From the NCBI GenBank assembly GCA_947570215.1, contig CANOTO010000002.1, positions 124,001-188,000 of the forward strand: a stretch of 64,000 bases of DNA. Reading direction: 5' to 3'. A model generated the notes under the pieces. That model did not search any database and was not told where the DNA came from. It worked only from the letters and a program-made list of their open reading frames with translations. Position 1 is the first letter of the stretch, and every line of letters begins with the position of its first letter. This document shows, one piece after another, positions 1 through 8,431 of the stretch. The stretch comes from an uncultured Clostridia bacterium (GTDB taxonomy: Bacteria > Bacillota > Clostridia > Christensenellales > CAG-314). The position numbers and the translations under genes are program-made.

Positions 1-467
1 CGCAAGGTATGGACGCTTCGGATATCGCCAAGCGCTCGCGCTCCCGCGCGGGAGCGGTGCGCGCATCATTTATAATCGATACATTGGAGTTCTTATATAA
101 GGGCGGCCGTTGTTCGTCGTTGGCTTATTTGGGCGCTAATCTGCTGCAAATCAAGCCGGTAATCGAAGTCAAGGACGGGCGTATGGGCATTGCGTCCAAG
201 CCTATGGGACGTTACAAGCGCTGTATCGAAAAATATGCCGAATGGGTCAAAAGCAACTGCACCGCGCCGGACAAAACCCGCTGCTTCGTCACTCACACCA
301 AAATGGACGACGGCTTGACGGAGAAGATAGTGGAAATCGTCCGTTCTTGGGGAATATTCGACGAGATATTGGAAACGACCGCGGGCTGCACCGTAACCAC
401 TCACTGCGGAGCCAATACGATAGGTATTCTGTTTATCAACGACAGCGGCGAAGCAAATACCGATTGA
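1..467 (+). CDS. DegV family fatty-acid-binding protein, C-terminal part (cut by window edge)
   Basis: The visible 155 or so codons match the C-terminal half of DegV proteins, which bind a fatty acid between two domains and in Gram-positives deliver it to the FakA kinase. The family signatures visible are FIIDTLEFLYKGGRCSSLAYLG, read as the usual helix after the hinge, then an IKPVIEVKDG strand, and a late THCGANTIGILF segment. The frame is open to the left edge, so the start codon and the N-terminal domain lie outside the window; the internal ATG at base 9 is not a likely start. A hairpin follows 22 nt after the stop. Family assignment is from motif memory and fairly sure; which fatty acid it binds cannot be said. 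Confidence 0.85.
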   Translation, partial: QGMDASDIAKRSRSRAGAVRASFIIDTLEFLYKGGRCSSLAYLGANLLQIKPVIEVKDGRMGIASKPMGRYKRCIEKYAEWVKSNCTAPDKTRCFVTHTKMDDGLTEKIVEIVRSWGIFDEILETTAGCTVTTHCGANTIGILFINDSGEANTD

Positions 468-489
468 CGCGATTGTTTACAAAAATTAT

Positions 490-523
490 AACCGTCCCGC
501 GCTTTACTGCGTTCGGGACGGTT
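490..523 (+). terminator. Hairpin terminator after degV-like gene
   Basis: A 9-bp arm pair AACCGTCCC / GGGACGGTT encloses a 16-nt loop just after the degV-like stop and before the end of the convergent DUF421 gene. The following T tract is interrupted, so termination strength is uncertain. Confidence 0.6.
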
Positions 524-575
524 ATTTGCATATTATATATTTTCGGATGTGTTTTTATTAAGGCGTAAGCAAGCT

Positions 576-1268
576 TCAGCTTAAGCTTTTTTTATTTACT
601 ACGGTCAGTTTCTGAGTTTTATCGTCGTATGTGGCGTACATTATTTTATCCGGTTCGGCGTCCTGTTCTTGAAGCCGTTGTTTAAGCCATTTCTTATCTT
701 TGTTTATTTGCGACAGCGCGTAGCTGCTGATTTGTCCGTCTACAACAAGGTAGGAAGTAAGGTCCACCTGCTGCGGCGGAACGTTGGGGAAGTCTTCTTT
801 TTTTACTTGCCGCGCTTGGTCGGTCGCAAGTATACTCAGTTCGCCGTCCGTTTCGAATACTGCGTATTCTATTTCGGACAGGTCGAAGTACCCTTTGGCG
901 CGGGCAAGACCTAACAGGTCGTAGAAGTCTATTTTGCTTTTTTTCAATGCTTTGAAGTCAATTTCTCCCTGACTAATCAATATTATCGGCGCGCCGCGCA
1001 AAAACCGCTTCATGGGGTTGCAGGTTCGTCCTATAAGCGTAACTGCAATGTCGAACAAGAAGAATATTCCCATTGCAATAAGGTAGTGGTAGAACGGCTT
1101 GTCCGTTTCAGTAGCCATTTCGGCGGCTATCGAGCCTATTGATATTCCTGTAACGTAGTCGATGAAGTCTAACTCGGCAAGCTGCTTTTTTCCGAGCAGC
1201 TTGGATATTACAAATAGCGTCGCGTATGATAACGCGGAAAATAACAGTACCTTTACAATATTGCTCAT
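576..1268 (-). CDS. DUF421 (YetF/YcaP-type) membrane protein
   Basis: 230 residues. The first 80 or so residues hold hydrophobic segments at about 5-25 and 62-82, followed by a soluble C-terminal domain. The stretch RGAPIILISQGEIDF near residue 92 and DLLGLARAKGYFDLSEIEYA near residue 116 are typical of the DUF421/YetF domain. In Bacillus such proteins sit in the membrane and several are linked to sporulation or stress; the biochemical role is unknown. It lies alone, convergent with the degV-like gene and divergent from the deacetylase gene. Length (usual 210-240) is normal, and nothing suggests damage. Confidence 0.85.
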   Translation of the reverse strand: MSNIVKVLLFSALSYATLFVISKLLGKKQLAELDFIDYVTGISIGSIAAEMATETDKPFYHYLIAMGIFFLFDIAVTLIGRTCNPMKRFLRGAPIILISQGEIDFKALKKSKIDFYDLLGLARAKGYFDLSEIEYAVFETDGELSILATDQARQVKKEDFPNVPPQQVDLTSYLVVDGQISSYALSQINKDKKWLKQRLQEQDAEPDKIMYATYDDKTQKLTVVNKKSLS

Positions 1269-1517
1269 AATGCTCGATTATTGCCTGTTTTGCCGTAAAT
1301 ATACCGTTGAAACCGATATCGGCGCTATTTTAGTGCGGACCTACACGGCGATTTTTTCGACCGTTGCATAATTTTGCAAGCGAATAAATATGTTACAGTA
1401 ATAACGTCGAATTATACGCCGTGCGAAATAGCGGCGTGTTACGCGAATTCCGTCCCGTAGATATTGCAAAAATACCCAATAATCTACCGTAACAGCTAAA
1501 ATTCGACAGTATGTTTT

Positions 1518-1527
1518 GTGCTATACT
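1518..1527 (+). promoter_or_regulatory. Extended -10 promoter before the deacetylase gene
   Basis: TATACT at 1522-1527 preceded by TG one base earlier makes an extended -10; the -35 region is poor. It lies 43 nt before the GTG start. The rest of the 302-nt divergent gap (1269-1570) shows AT-rich sequence but no RNA gene or repeat that I can recognise. Confidence 0.45.
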
Positions 1528-1570
1528 GTAAGCGAGTGGCGGACGCTTGCGTAGCCGTAGGAGAGTGTAA

Positions 1571-2326
1571 GTGAAGCAAGCAATCGTGGCTATATCCGTA
1601 ACGCTTATTTGCGTTACCATTGTGTGCGGAATAGGCGGCATATCTCAAGTTTATGCAGACAAAAGGCAAGTGCCTATTTACTGTGTAGACCGTCAAGACG
1701 GTTGCGTAGCAATCAGTTTCGACGCAGCTTGGGGCGCCGATAAAACTCGGCGGATTATGGATGTTTGCGACGAATACGGCGTAAAAGCCACTTTTTTTCT
1801 TGTCGGTTTTTGGATAGACAAGTATCCGGAAATGGTGGCGGAAATCAATAACCGCGGCTTCGAAATAGGCACTCACAGCTCCACGCATCCGCAGATGAGC
1901 AAACTTTCGGCGGACAAGTGCAGGGAAGAACTGAGCGTAAGCAGCAAAAAAATCTTCGATATTACGGGTAAGCCCGTCCGACTTTTCCGCCCGCCGTTTG
2001 GCGACTACAACAATCAACTGCTTACTACCGCTTCGTCCTTGGGGCTGTACACTATCCAGTGGAGTATAGACAGCTTGGATTGGAAGGGGCTGTCCGCAAG
2101 AGAGATAGCCGAACGCGTTCAAAAGGCGAACTCGGGCGACATAATTCTTTGTCACAACAACAGCGACCATATCGTAGAAGCGCTTCCGCTTATTTTCGAA
2201 GCGGCTAAGCTCAAAAATCTGAAATTCCTAACTATCGGCGAATTGATTTACACGGAAAATTACTACGTAGACAACAGCGGCAAGCAGATATTACGCAAAG
2301 ACAATTCTGCTTTGGACAACGCGTAG
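1571..2326 (+). CDS. PdaB-like polysaccharide deacetylase, exported
   Basis: 251 residues, started at GTG 1571 because AGGAG at 1559-1563 lies 7 nt before it. The N-terminus is a signal peptide or signal anchor (hydrophobic residues 4-25). The NodB/CE4 fold is complete: Asp51 in SFDAAWG, the metal-binding pair His102 and His106 in HSSTH, RPPFGDYN at 140-147, WSIDSLDW and a late ILCHNN with the catalytic His. The family removes acetyl groups from peptidoglycan or other glycans outside the membrane. Closest in style and length to PdaB, a sporulation deacetylase, but unlike the Bacillus protein as I recall it the metal histidines are intact, so it is probably active. The exact substrate is inferred. 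Confidence 0.85.
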   Translation: MKQAIVAISVTLICVTIVCGIGGISQVYADKRQVPIYCVDRQDGCVAISFDAAWGADKTRRIMDVCDEYGVKATFFLVGFWIDKYPEMVAEINNRGFEIGTHSSTHPQMSKLSADKCREELSVSSKKIFDITGKPVRLFRPPFGDYNNQLLTTASSLGLYTIQWSIDSLDWKGLSAREIAERVQKANSGDIILCHNNSDHIVEALPLIFEAAKLKNLKFLTIGELIYTENYYVDNSGKQILRKDNSALDNA

Positions 2327-2473
2327 CGCCGCCGAGTAACGCGGCTATTACGCCGCGCGCTGTTGTCGGTATCAACGAACGTAAAAAACTTTACCGACGC
2401 AATTACGCGCCGCAAAGATTATTATTAGGCACAATTATAAACGAGTATTCGGCAAACGTAGGAGGAGATATAT

Positions 2474-3115
2474 ATGAATACGAATTTGAGCAACAATTCG
2501 GTTACTCTTTCGGGTAGAGTAACGGGCGAACCGACTTTTTCGCACGAAGTTTTCGGCGAAAAGTTTTACGAAGCGAGCTTGGCGGTAAAAAGACTTTCGG
2601 GAATGGAAGACGTGCTGCCCGTTTCCGTGTCGGAACATTTAATGGGCGATCGCTTTCACGACGGCGCGGAAATGTGCGTCAAGGGACAGTTCCGCAGCTA
2701 CAACAAGGTAGTGGGGGAACACAGCAAGCTTATGCTGACCGTCTTCGTTCGAGACGTATGCGATTACGACGAAGCGGAAAACCCCAACGTTATGGAGTTG
2801 TCGGGCTATGTGTGCAAACAGCCGGTATACCGTACAACCCCGTTTAACAGGGAGATATGCGACCTGCTGATTGCCGTCAACCGTCAATATAACAAGAGCG
2901 ACTACATTCCATGCATTGTGTGGGGACGTAACGCGCGTTTTGCGGGCAATTTGCCGGTAGGCGAACACGTAAGCATTTCGGGCCGCGTTCAGTCGCGCAA
3001 CTATAACAAAAAGCTTTCCGACGATACTGTTGTTACGCGTACCGCTTACGAAGTGTCCGTAAGCAAAATTACCGTCGTGGACGAGGAGCAAAGTCCTATG
3101 GAAGTGCTAATGTAA
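2474..3115 (+). CDS. Single-stranded DNA-binding protein with two OB folds
   Basis: 213 residues with an ideal AGGAGG site just upstream. Two SSB-like OB folds are visible in tandem: the first spans about residues 5-100 (VTLSGRVTGEPTFS ... FYEASLAVKRLSG), the second about 105-200 (MELSGYVCKQPVYRTT ... ICDLLIAVNRQYNKSDYIPCIVWG ... GRVQSRNYNKK). The second domain carries the classic SSB core; the first is degenerate. There is no acidic C-terminal tail ending in DDDIPF, so binding to the usual SSB partners is doubtful. Stand-alone duplicated SSBs are seen in Clostridia beside the normal ssb of the rpsF operon. A role in DNA repair or competence is only a guess. Confidence 0.8.
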   Translation: MNTNLSNNSVTLSGRVTGEPTFSHEVFGEKFYEASLAVKRLSGMEDVLPVSVSEHLMGDRFHDGAEMCVKGQFRSYNKVVGEHSKLMLTVFVRDVCDYDEAENPNVMELSGYVCKQPVYRTTPFNREICDLLIAVNRQYNKSDYIPCIVWGRNARFAGNLPVGEHVSISGRVQSRNYNKKLSDDTVVTRTAYEVSVSKITVVDEEQSPMEVLM

Positions 3116-3131
3116 TTCAATTTGATATATA

Positions 3132-3156
3132 AAAAGGACGGCCGCGGCCGTCCTTT
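3132..3156. terminator. Bidirectional terminator between convergent genes
   Basis: AAAAGGACGGCC and GGCCGTCCTTTT form an almost perfect palindrome with a two-base centre, flanked by A and T tracts on both sides. It sits between the ends of the SSB gene and the convergent 602-residue exported protein, so it can serve both. Confidence 0.8.
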
Positions 3157-3184
3157 TGTATTTTCGGTTTGTTATCAAAGCAGC

Positions 3185-4993
3185 TTATTTATCGTTCGTA
3201 ACGTTTTTCAGGCGTTTTTTGCGTTTGAGAAATATTACGAGCAACGTCGCTGTCAGAGCAACTGCAAACGCTAACAGGGACAGTCCTACTATGGCGTTGG
3301 TGGTTATGTTGTGAACGCCTATCAGTCTGTCCGTAGCTATCCAGCCGAAGTCGCGCGTACCGTCGGATCTTTGGCGCATAATGAAAGACGCGCCGTCTTC
3401 TTCGCTTATTACGGTTACGCGGTCTCCCGAATACAATTTGATTAGATTCTCATGTTCGTCGTATACAACGTCGGTTTCCGCCATTCCTTTGTCGGCGTAT
3501 AACGTCACGGCTTCGAACAGCGTAGAATTTATTTTTCTGTCGCCTAACGGTACGATGTCTTCCGTTGTGGGCTTCACGCGAAAGTTCCCAAGCGCCGCGC
3601 GCTCTACAAACCCGCGCTGTCCTTCGTCATATTCAACCCAGTACCATTCGTACGTGCTATCGGCGGTAGTCTCGGTAAAGCGTTTAAGCAGCTTAACCTC
3701 CTTCATCGAAGAAGCCGTCTGCGTAAATGTGGTTTTCGGGCTGTCGTAGTAGGGCAGCTGTCTTACCGTAACTGCTCTTAGCGAATTGAATTTTGTAACG
3801 TATCCTACCTGACCGTTATCCAACTTCAAGTCGGCAATCTGCAGCTTCGTGTCTGTTTCTACCGTCGCCGTAACTTGGCTCTTTTTTACCCAGCCGAATT
3901 TACCGCCCGTTAAAACGTAGTAATAGCCGCTGTTCTCGTCCCCTTCGTAGCCCAATACGATATATTCGTCGGCGTGGTCTATAAGCTCGGGTACGCTCGT
4001 TTGCTCCTTGGTTTTGTAAACTATATTGGTGGGGTAGCCCTTGGATTTTACCAACGTAAAGCTCGTATATTCCGTCGGGACGTTTTTGCTTACCACGTCG
4101 CTGCCTATGGTAGCGTCGGCGTAAACGTACGTTTCGTTTTCCGCGCTTTTGGCAAATATGTCTATTTTATGGTCGCCGTTCAGCAAAAACAGCTTGTCTC
4201 CCGCCGAAGCAGCGTCCGATATCGTTTTGTCGTAATTCAATATAAGCGGAATAAGCGCATATTTTACGCCGCTTTTGCTGACTGCGTAAACGTTGTGGTC
4301 GTCGTACAAAACTATGTTGTCGTTAACAAGGGTTATACCTTTGGGCGTCAGCCCCGCAAGCTCTAAATTGTTTTCGAAATTTTCGTCGTCGCCGAAGATG
4401 ACGTAACTGAAACGCTTGCAGTTGCGTCCGTACAGGTAGTACAGATAATCCCCCGAGAATACGCAGCCCTTGGTATCCGTTAATTTGTTAATGTTGGCAA
4501 ATTGCTGAAATTTTGCGCCGTCGTATCTCAGCATTTGAGTAGCGGTGTAAACGTACAGCGTGTTTTCGGGAGACGTGCCGACGTTTTTGCCGTAAGCCGC
4601 GTCTACAATACTTTCGGTAAAGCCTTCGTCGTACGTATGGCTTACGGTAAGCGCCGTTCCGCTTGTAATCGTCAATTCGGTAATGCCGTTTCTTTTTACG
4701 GCGTACAGCAGATCGGTTCCGTTATCGGACAGGTTCGTAACGGTACCGTCCAATTCGTACGTTCCCGCCTGCGTCGGCGTTTCGCGCGATATGTCGAATA
4801 TAAGTATAGCGCATTTGTTTTCTTCCACGTTATCCGCCACGTACAAATAATTTCCCACAATCGTCATAGCAGTCGGATTGACGAAGTGTACCGTTTCTTC
4901 GTCTGCCGATACGGCGTACGCAGTATACGTCGCTCCCGCCAAGCAGGATACTGCTATAGTCAAACATAATATAATGCCGAATACTTTCTTCAT
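3185..4993 (-). CDS. Exported, membrane-anchored protein with SH3-like modules
   Basis: 602 residues. A signal peptide covers about residues 1-27 (ending near TAYA), a beta-rich region to about 290 has recurring short strands such as NYLYVADN and TLYVYTATQMLRYDG that recall a propeller, and about 330-560 holds SH3-type modules (YYYVLTGGKFGWVKKSQ; YEWYWVEYDEGQRGFVERA). A single membrane helix at about 567-588 precedes a KRKKRLK stop-transfer tail. The protein should thus face outside, held by its C-terminus. The gene at 6078-6833 encodes a shorter relative with the same layout, so the two likely share a wall-related job. Function is unknown; SH3 modules in exported proteins often bind peptidoglycan. 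Confidence 0.75.
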   Translation of the reverse strand: MKKVFGIILCLTIAVSCLAGATYTAYAVSADEETVHFVNPTAMTIVGNYLYVADNVEENKCAILIFDISRETPTQAGTYELDGTVTNLSDNGTDLLYAVKRNGITELTITSGTALTVSHTYDEGFTESIVDAAYGKNVGTSPENTLYVYTATQMLRYDGAKFQQFANINKLTDTKGCVFSGDYLYYLYGRNCKRFSYVIFGDDENFENNLELAGLTPKGITLVNDNIVLYDDHNVYAVSKSGVKYALIPLILNYDKTISDAASAGDKLFLLNGDHKIDIFAKSAENETYVYADATIGSDVVSKNVPTEYTSFTLVKSKGYPTNIVYKTKEQTSVPELIDHADEYIVLGYEGDENSGYYYVLTGGKFGWVKKSQVTATVETDTKLQIADLKLDNGQVGYVTKFNSLRAVTVRQLPYYDSPKTTFTQTASSMKEVKLLKRFTETTADSTYEWYWVEYDEGQRGFVERAALGNFRVKPTTEDIVPLGDRKINSTLFEAVTLYADKGMAETDVVYDEHENLIKLYSGDRVTVISEEDGASFIMRQRSDGTRDFGWIATDRLIGVHNITTNAIVGLSLLAFAVALTATLLVIFLKRKKRLKNVTNDK

Positions 4994-5147
4994 ACGTTCC
5001 CCTTGAAGGTACTTTTATCTTTCATATTTGTAAATTTTCCGAATGCGCCGACCGCCCGTTTTGCCGTTTATATCTAACCTGATAACCGTGCGCCGAGCAC
5101 ATAACGTCGTCCGTTCGCTTCCCGCTTGCAGTACATTCGTAATAAAC

Positions 5148-5176
5148 AGTATATCAAATAAAGCGTTTTTTTTCAA
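5148..5176 (-). promoter_or_regulatory. Sigma-A type promoter of the 602-residue exported protein
   Basis: Read on the minus strand, TTGAAA, a 17-nt spacer and TATACT. The expected start is near 5141, giving a 5' UTR of about 150 nt before the ATG at 4993. The wider 584-nt gap 4994-5577 otherwise holds AT-rich sequence and the regulator promoter on the other strand. Confidence 0.65.
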
Positions 5177-5507
5177 CAATTTACAACATATTATGCGGTT
5201 TTAATTATATTTTACGCACCCGACGCCTGATTTTTTGCGCCGACAATCTTATTTTAACTTCGTTTTCTTCCGACTTTTTATTGCGCTCTTTCAAGTTCCC
5301 CGCCGGCGAGTGCCGCTTGCAATGCGGAGCGTTTCGAGATATGACAAGCCGAGTAAACATATTAAATGCTGTTACGTTATATAACATTTTCTTTCGTAAT
5401 CGCGTTTTTTTATTGCGCTTTCGGCTTTATCTGCACAAAAAGCGAAATTTTTTCGAAATTTTTACGAAAAAAATATAAAAACTGACAGACAGTTGTCATA
5501 TTTAGTT

Positions 5508-5516
5508 TGCTATAAT
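5508..5516 (+). promoter_or_regulatory. Extended -10 element of the small regulator gene
   Basis: TGCTATAAT at 5508-5516 is a consensus extended -10. Upstream at 5483-5498 lies TGACA, six bases, TGTCA, a small inverted repeat overlapping the -35 position, where no good -35 hexamer exists. The predicted start near 5523 falls inside the palindrome array at 5523-5547. Confidence 0.6.
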
Positions 5517-5522
5517 GATGGC

Positions 5523-5547
5523 GTTCTAAAATAGAACAAACGTTCTA
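5523..5547. promoter_or_regulatory. Three-half-site palindromic operator, SOS-box-like
   Basis: The sequence reads GTTCTA, AAA, TAGAAC, AAAC, GTTCTA. Each neighbouring pair of half-sites forms a perfect 6-bp inverted repeat, with spacers of 3 and 4 bases. The second pair contains GAAC-AAAC-GTTC, which fits the core of the Gram-positive LexA (DinR) box, GAACRNRYGTTC, though the outer bases C and G of the full box are A and T here. Position over the predicted transcription start suggests repression. LexA binding is inference. Confidence 0.55.
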
Positions 5548-5577
5548 ATAAACACGCAAAACAGGAGGTGATAAACA

Positions 5578-6027
5578 ATGAATCACGAATTGATAATGTT
5601 GCGCGGAGCAAACAGAATGAAATATTGCGCTGTAAGCGTTTCGCAGGAAATTATGAACATAGCGTTAACGTCCTATTCTACTCTAAACTACAAGGGCGGA
5701 ACGTTAGGGCAAGTGGAAGCGATAAGCAAGCGTGCGGAAACGCGCGACAGATGCCTTCTGTTTTATAACGCGCTTATGCGGGGGCTGCGCAGCATACCCA
5801 AGGGCAACCGAGCGTTGCTTGTTGCAATTTATCTCAAAAACGCCGACAAGCGCGGACTGTGCGCCAAATATAACGCTTCCGTTTCTACGCTGTACCGCAA
5901 GCTTACGGCTTCGCGGATAATGCTAAGGTCCGCTTTGGACGCGCTGGGCTACGGCGAGCAGTGGTTTGACGACAATTTCGGTTGCTTCGAGTGGATATCG
6001 GCAATGCGCAAAACGGCGTATTGTTAA
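5578..6027 (+). CDS. Small sigma-region-4-like / RinA-ArpU-like regulator candidate
   Basis: 149 residues, started at ATG 5578 behind a perfect AGGAGGTGA. I do not recognise a named family with certainty. The C-terminal third, residues about 95-140 (GLCAKYNASVSTLYRKLTAS), reads as a helix-turn-helix of the sigma region 4 kind, preceded by a basic stretch KGNRALLVAIYLKNADKR. Phage late-gene activators of the RinA/ArpU group have this size, this C-terminal HTH and a place just before the terminase genes; here the terminase begins 1 kb downstream with one opposite-strand gene between. Its promoter carries a palindrome array. Role as activator of the capsid cassette is inference; it could equally regulate the flanking envelope genes. 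Confidence 0.55.
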   Translation: MNHELIMLRGANRMKYCAVSVSQEIMNIALTSYSTLNYKGGTLGQVEAISKRAETRDRCLLFYNALMRGLRSIPKGNRALLVAIYLKNADKRGLCAKYNASVSTLYRKLTASRIMLRSALDALGYGEQWFDDNFGCFEWISAMRKTAYC

Positions 6028-6077
6028 AAGTAATTACAGACGCAAACGCGCAAAGCATTATCGGCGAAATACTCGAT

Positions 6078-6833
6078 TTATATATCCTGGTCAAACACAT
6101 TTTTTTTGAGATTGCCTGGCAAAAACAGCGCAAGGGTAAGTCCCACCGCAAGCAGCACGACAAATACTATAAGCAGTATTTCCGCGGTGGGCGTCAAACC
6201 GTCGTTTTTCTCCGACGGTTTCTCGCTCCCGTCGGGTTTGTCGGGGTTAAATGTCGGAGGGTCTTTGACTATAGGCGTAGGGTGAAGCTCTATCTGCGGC
6301 GGCGAAGCTTTGGTTTTTTCGACGTAGCCGAACCGTCCGCCTGCGTAGACGTAGTACCAAGTAGTTCCGTAGGAGTTAATTTTGCCGTAGTAATTAAGCT
6401 TTTGTCCGTTTACTGCGACAATCACGTTTTCGGCGGAAGGCAGGGGCAGCAGCTTCAACGGCGCGGAATCTTCCGTCACCGTCAGCTGAACGGCAGGGTA
6501 TATGGGCGATAGCGGCGGAATTTCGCAGGCTTCCGTTTCGATGCGTCTTACGTATCCGCAAATAGTAGGAAAGTCGTCGTTATTGTTTATTACGGAAACG
6601 AACAGCGTGTTGTCTTGTTCGGAAATAATCTTGACGTAGTAGGACTTTTCCAACGTAAACATAACTCTTTCAAGCGATTCGTCAGTGTACAGGTTAACGT
6701 TGTTTTTTACAATGCGCGCCCAAGGACAATCCGTTTCGGCGTAAACGCCGTCGGTTGGGTAAAAACAGGCTATTAACGCTATCGCGTAAATTATCGATAA
6801 TGCTTTTAACAATCCGTTTCGGCGTTTGGTCAT
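6078..6833 (-). CDS. Exported SH3-like protein with C-terminal membrane anchor
   Basis: 251 residues. A signal peptide spans about 1-31 (ALIACFYPTDGVYA), an SH3-like segment about 40-175 ends with TWYYVYAGGRFGYVEKTK, then a Pro/Lys/Asp-rich linker, and a membrane helix at about 217-238 before a short tail. The layout and the Tyr-Tyr-Val ... Gly-Gly-Arg/Lys-Phe-Gly motif match the C-terminal half of the 602-residue protein at 3185-4993, so the two are likely paralogs. It is convergent with the small regulator gene and divergent from the terminase gene, with about 180 nt between. Unknown function, presumably wall binding. Confidence 0.7.
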   Translation of the reverse strand: MTKRRNGLLKALSIIYAIALIACFYPTDGVYAETDCPWARIVKNNVNLYTDESLERVMFTLEKSYYVKIISEQDNTLFVSVINNNDDFPTICGYVRRIETEACEIPPLSPIYPAVQLTVTEDSAPLKLLPLPSAENVIVAVNGQKLNYYGKINSYGTTWYYVYAGGRFGYVEKTKASPPQIELHPTPIVKDPPTFNPDKPDGSEKPSEKNDGLTPTAEILLIVFVVLLAVGLTLALFLPGNLKKNVFDQDI

Positions 6834-7015
6834 TGTTCACACTCCTTATTTCGTATACTCGCAATTATACCGCAACGGTAAAAGCGTATTTTGCCGAGTT
6901 ATGTCTTGTTGTCGCGCATATAGTCGCCATTGAGTTCGCTCTCCCAAGGCTTCGAAGCAGCGTTTGTAACAGTTCTGACCACCGAAAACAATACCAAGCC
7001 TAAGAAGGAATTACA

Positions 7016-8431
7016 ATGAAAGAAATATTACGGCAAATTCAACTGATCGAGCGCGAAGAAGACCGCCGTCGGAGTTCGCCCCTTGCTCGATATAATAAAA
7101 GCAAGATTCACGCCAAGCAAATGGCTTTTCACAAGTGTCTCAAACGCAACCGCTGGGTGTTCGGCGGCAACCGCAGCGGCAAGACGGAGTGCGGCGCGGT
7201 GGAAACGGTGTGGCTTGCGCGGGGAATCCATCCGTACCGTCCCAACAAGCCGTCCGTCAGCTGTTGGGTGGTGTCGGTATCACAGCAGGTTCAGCGCGAA
7301 GTCGCTCAGCAAAAAATACTGTATTATCTTGACAAAAGCTGGATATCCGACGTCGTAATGTCGTCAGGCTCCAAGGGCAGTCCCGACTATGGCGTAATCG
7401 ACTGCATAATCGTAAAAAACGTATTCGGAGGAACAAGCAAAATCGGCTTTAAGAGCTGCGAAGCAGGCCGAGACAAGTTTCAAGGCGCGAGCTTGGACTT
7501 TGTGTGGTTCGACGAAGAGCCGCCCAAGGACGTTTACGACGAGTGCAAAATGCGCGTGCTCGACCGTCGCGGACACATTTTCGGCACAATGACTCCGCTT
7601 AAAGGTCTCACGTGGGTGTACGACGAAATCTATCTAAATTCCTACAATTCCAAGGAAGTATGGTACGAATTTATGGAGTGGGCGGACAATCCCTATCTTT
7701 CTGCCGACGAAGCTGCGGAAATGTCGCGCTCTATGTCCGACGATATGCTTCAAAGCCGACGCTTCGGCAGGTTTACCGCAGGGCAGGGGCTTGTGTATAC
7801 GGAGTTCGGCGAAGCCAACGTAATCGACCCCTTTCTTCCTCCCGCCGATTGGCAGGATACCTTGTCTATTGATCCGGGGCTCAGCAATCCGCTGTCCTGT
7901 CATTGGTATTGCCGAGACTACGACGGTAACGTATACGTCGTGGCGGAGCATTACGAAGCCAACCGCGACGTGTGTTATCATGCCGCCGCAATCAAACGGA
8001 TATCGGACGAGCTTTGCTGGAAGCGCGACAAACTCGGACGTATCGAAGCGCTTATCGACAGTGCTGCCAATCAACGCACTCTCGGCGGAGTCAAGAGCGT
8101 CGCGGAGCTGTTTGCCGACAACGGTATTTCCGTTAATACGCGAGTGGACAAGGGAGTATACGCGGGCGTAAACAGGGTCAAGGCTCTGTTAAAGCCCGCC
8201 GAAGGTAAACCCAAGTTGTACGTATTCAGCTGCTGCGTCAATATGATTAGGGAATTCAAGGGCTACTTTTGGGGCAATAACGACGCGCCGGTCAAACGCG
8301 ACGACCACGCGATGGACGAGCTTCGCTACTACGTGTCCGACCTTGTCGCCAAGACTGATAAGCCCGTAAAAACGTGGGTACAGCAGGATAAGGAAAGGCT
8401 ATACCGTACCTTGAAGCGGGGCAGACTATGA
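7016..8431 (+). CDS. terL: Phage terminase large subunit (TerL)
   Basis: 471 residues, ATG behind AAGGA. The ATPase half shows Walker A GGNRSGKT at 50-57, Walker B with VWFDEEPP (Asp166, Glu167) and the coupling motif GTMTPLKG near 190. The nuclease half is RNase H-like with Asp286 (LSIDPGLS), Asp348 (EALIDSAAN) and the KRDDHAMDELRYYV motif with Asp430 and Asp434. All catalytic residues for DNA packaging and cutting appear present. TerL docks on the portal, pumps DNA into the prohead and cuts the concatemer. The Gly-Asn-Arg-Ser-Gly-Lys-Thr loop is of the kind seen in podovirus-like and phBC6A51-like terminases. First gene of the cassette and overlapping the next by ATGA. Confidence 0.93.
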   Translation: MKEILRQIQLIEREEDRRRSSPLARYNKSKIHAKQMAFHKCLKRNRWVFGGNRSGKTECGAVETVWLARGIHPYRPNKPSVSCWVVSVSQQVQREVAQQKILYYLDKSWISDVVMSSGSKGSPDYGVIDCIIVKNVFGGTSKIGFKSCEAGRDKFQGASLDFVWFDEEPPKDVYDECKMRVLDRRGHIFGTMTPLKGLTWVYDEIYLNSYNSKEVWYEFMEWADNPYLSADEAAEMSRSMSDDMLQSRRFGRFTAGQGLVYTEFGEANVIDPFLPPADWQDTLSIDPGLSNPLSCHWYCRDYDGNVYVVAEHYEANRDVCYHAAAIKRISDELCWKRDKLGRIEALIDSAANQRTLGGVKSVAELFADNGISVNTRVDKGVYAGVNRVKALLKPAEGKPKLYVFSCCVNMIREFKGYFWGNNDAPVKRDDHAMDELRYYVSDLVAKTDKPVKTWVQQDKERLYRTLKRGRL

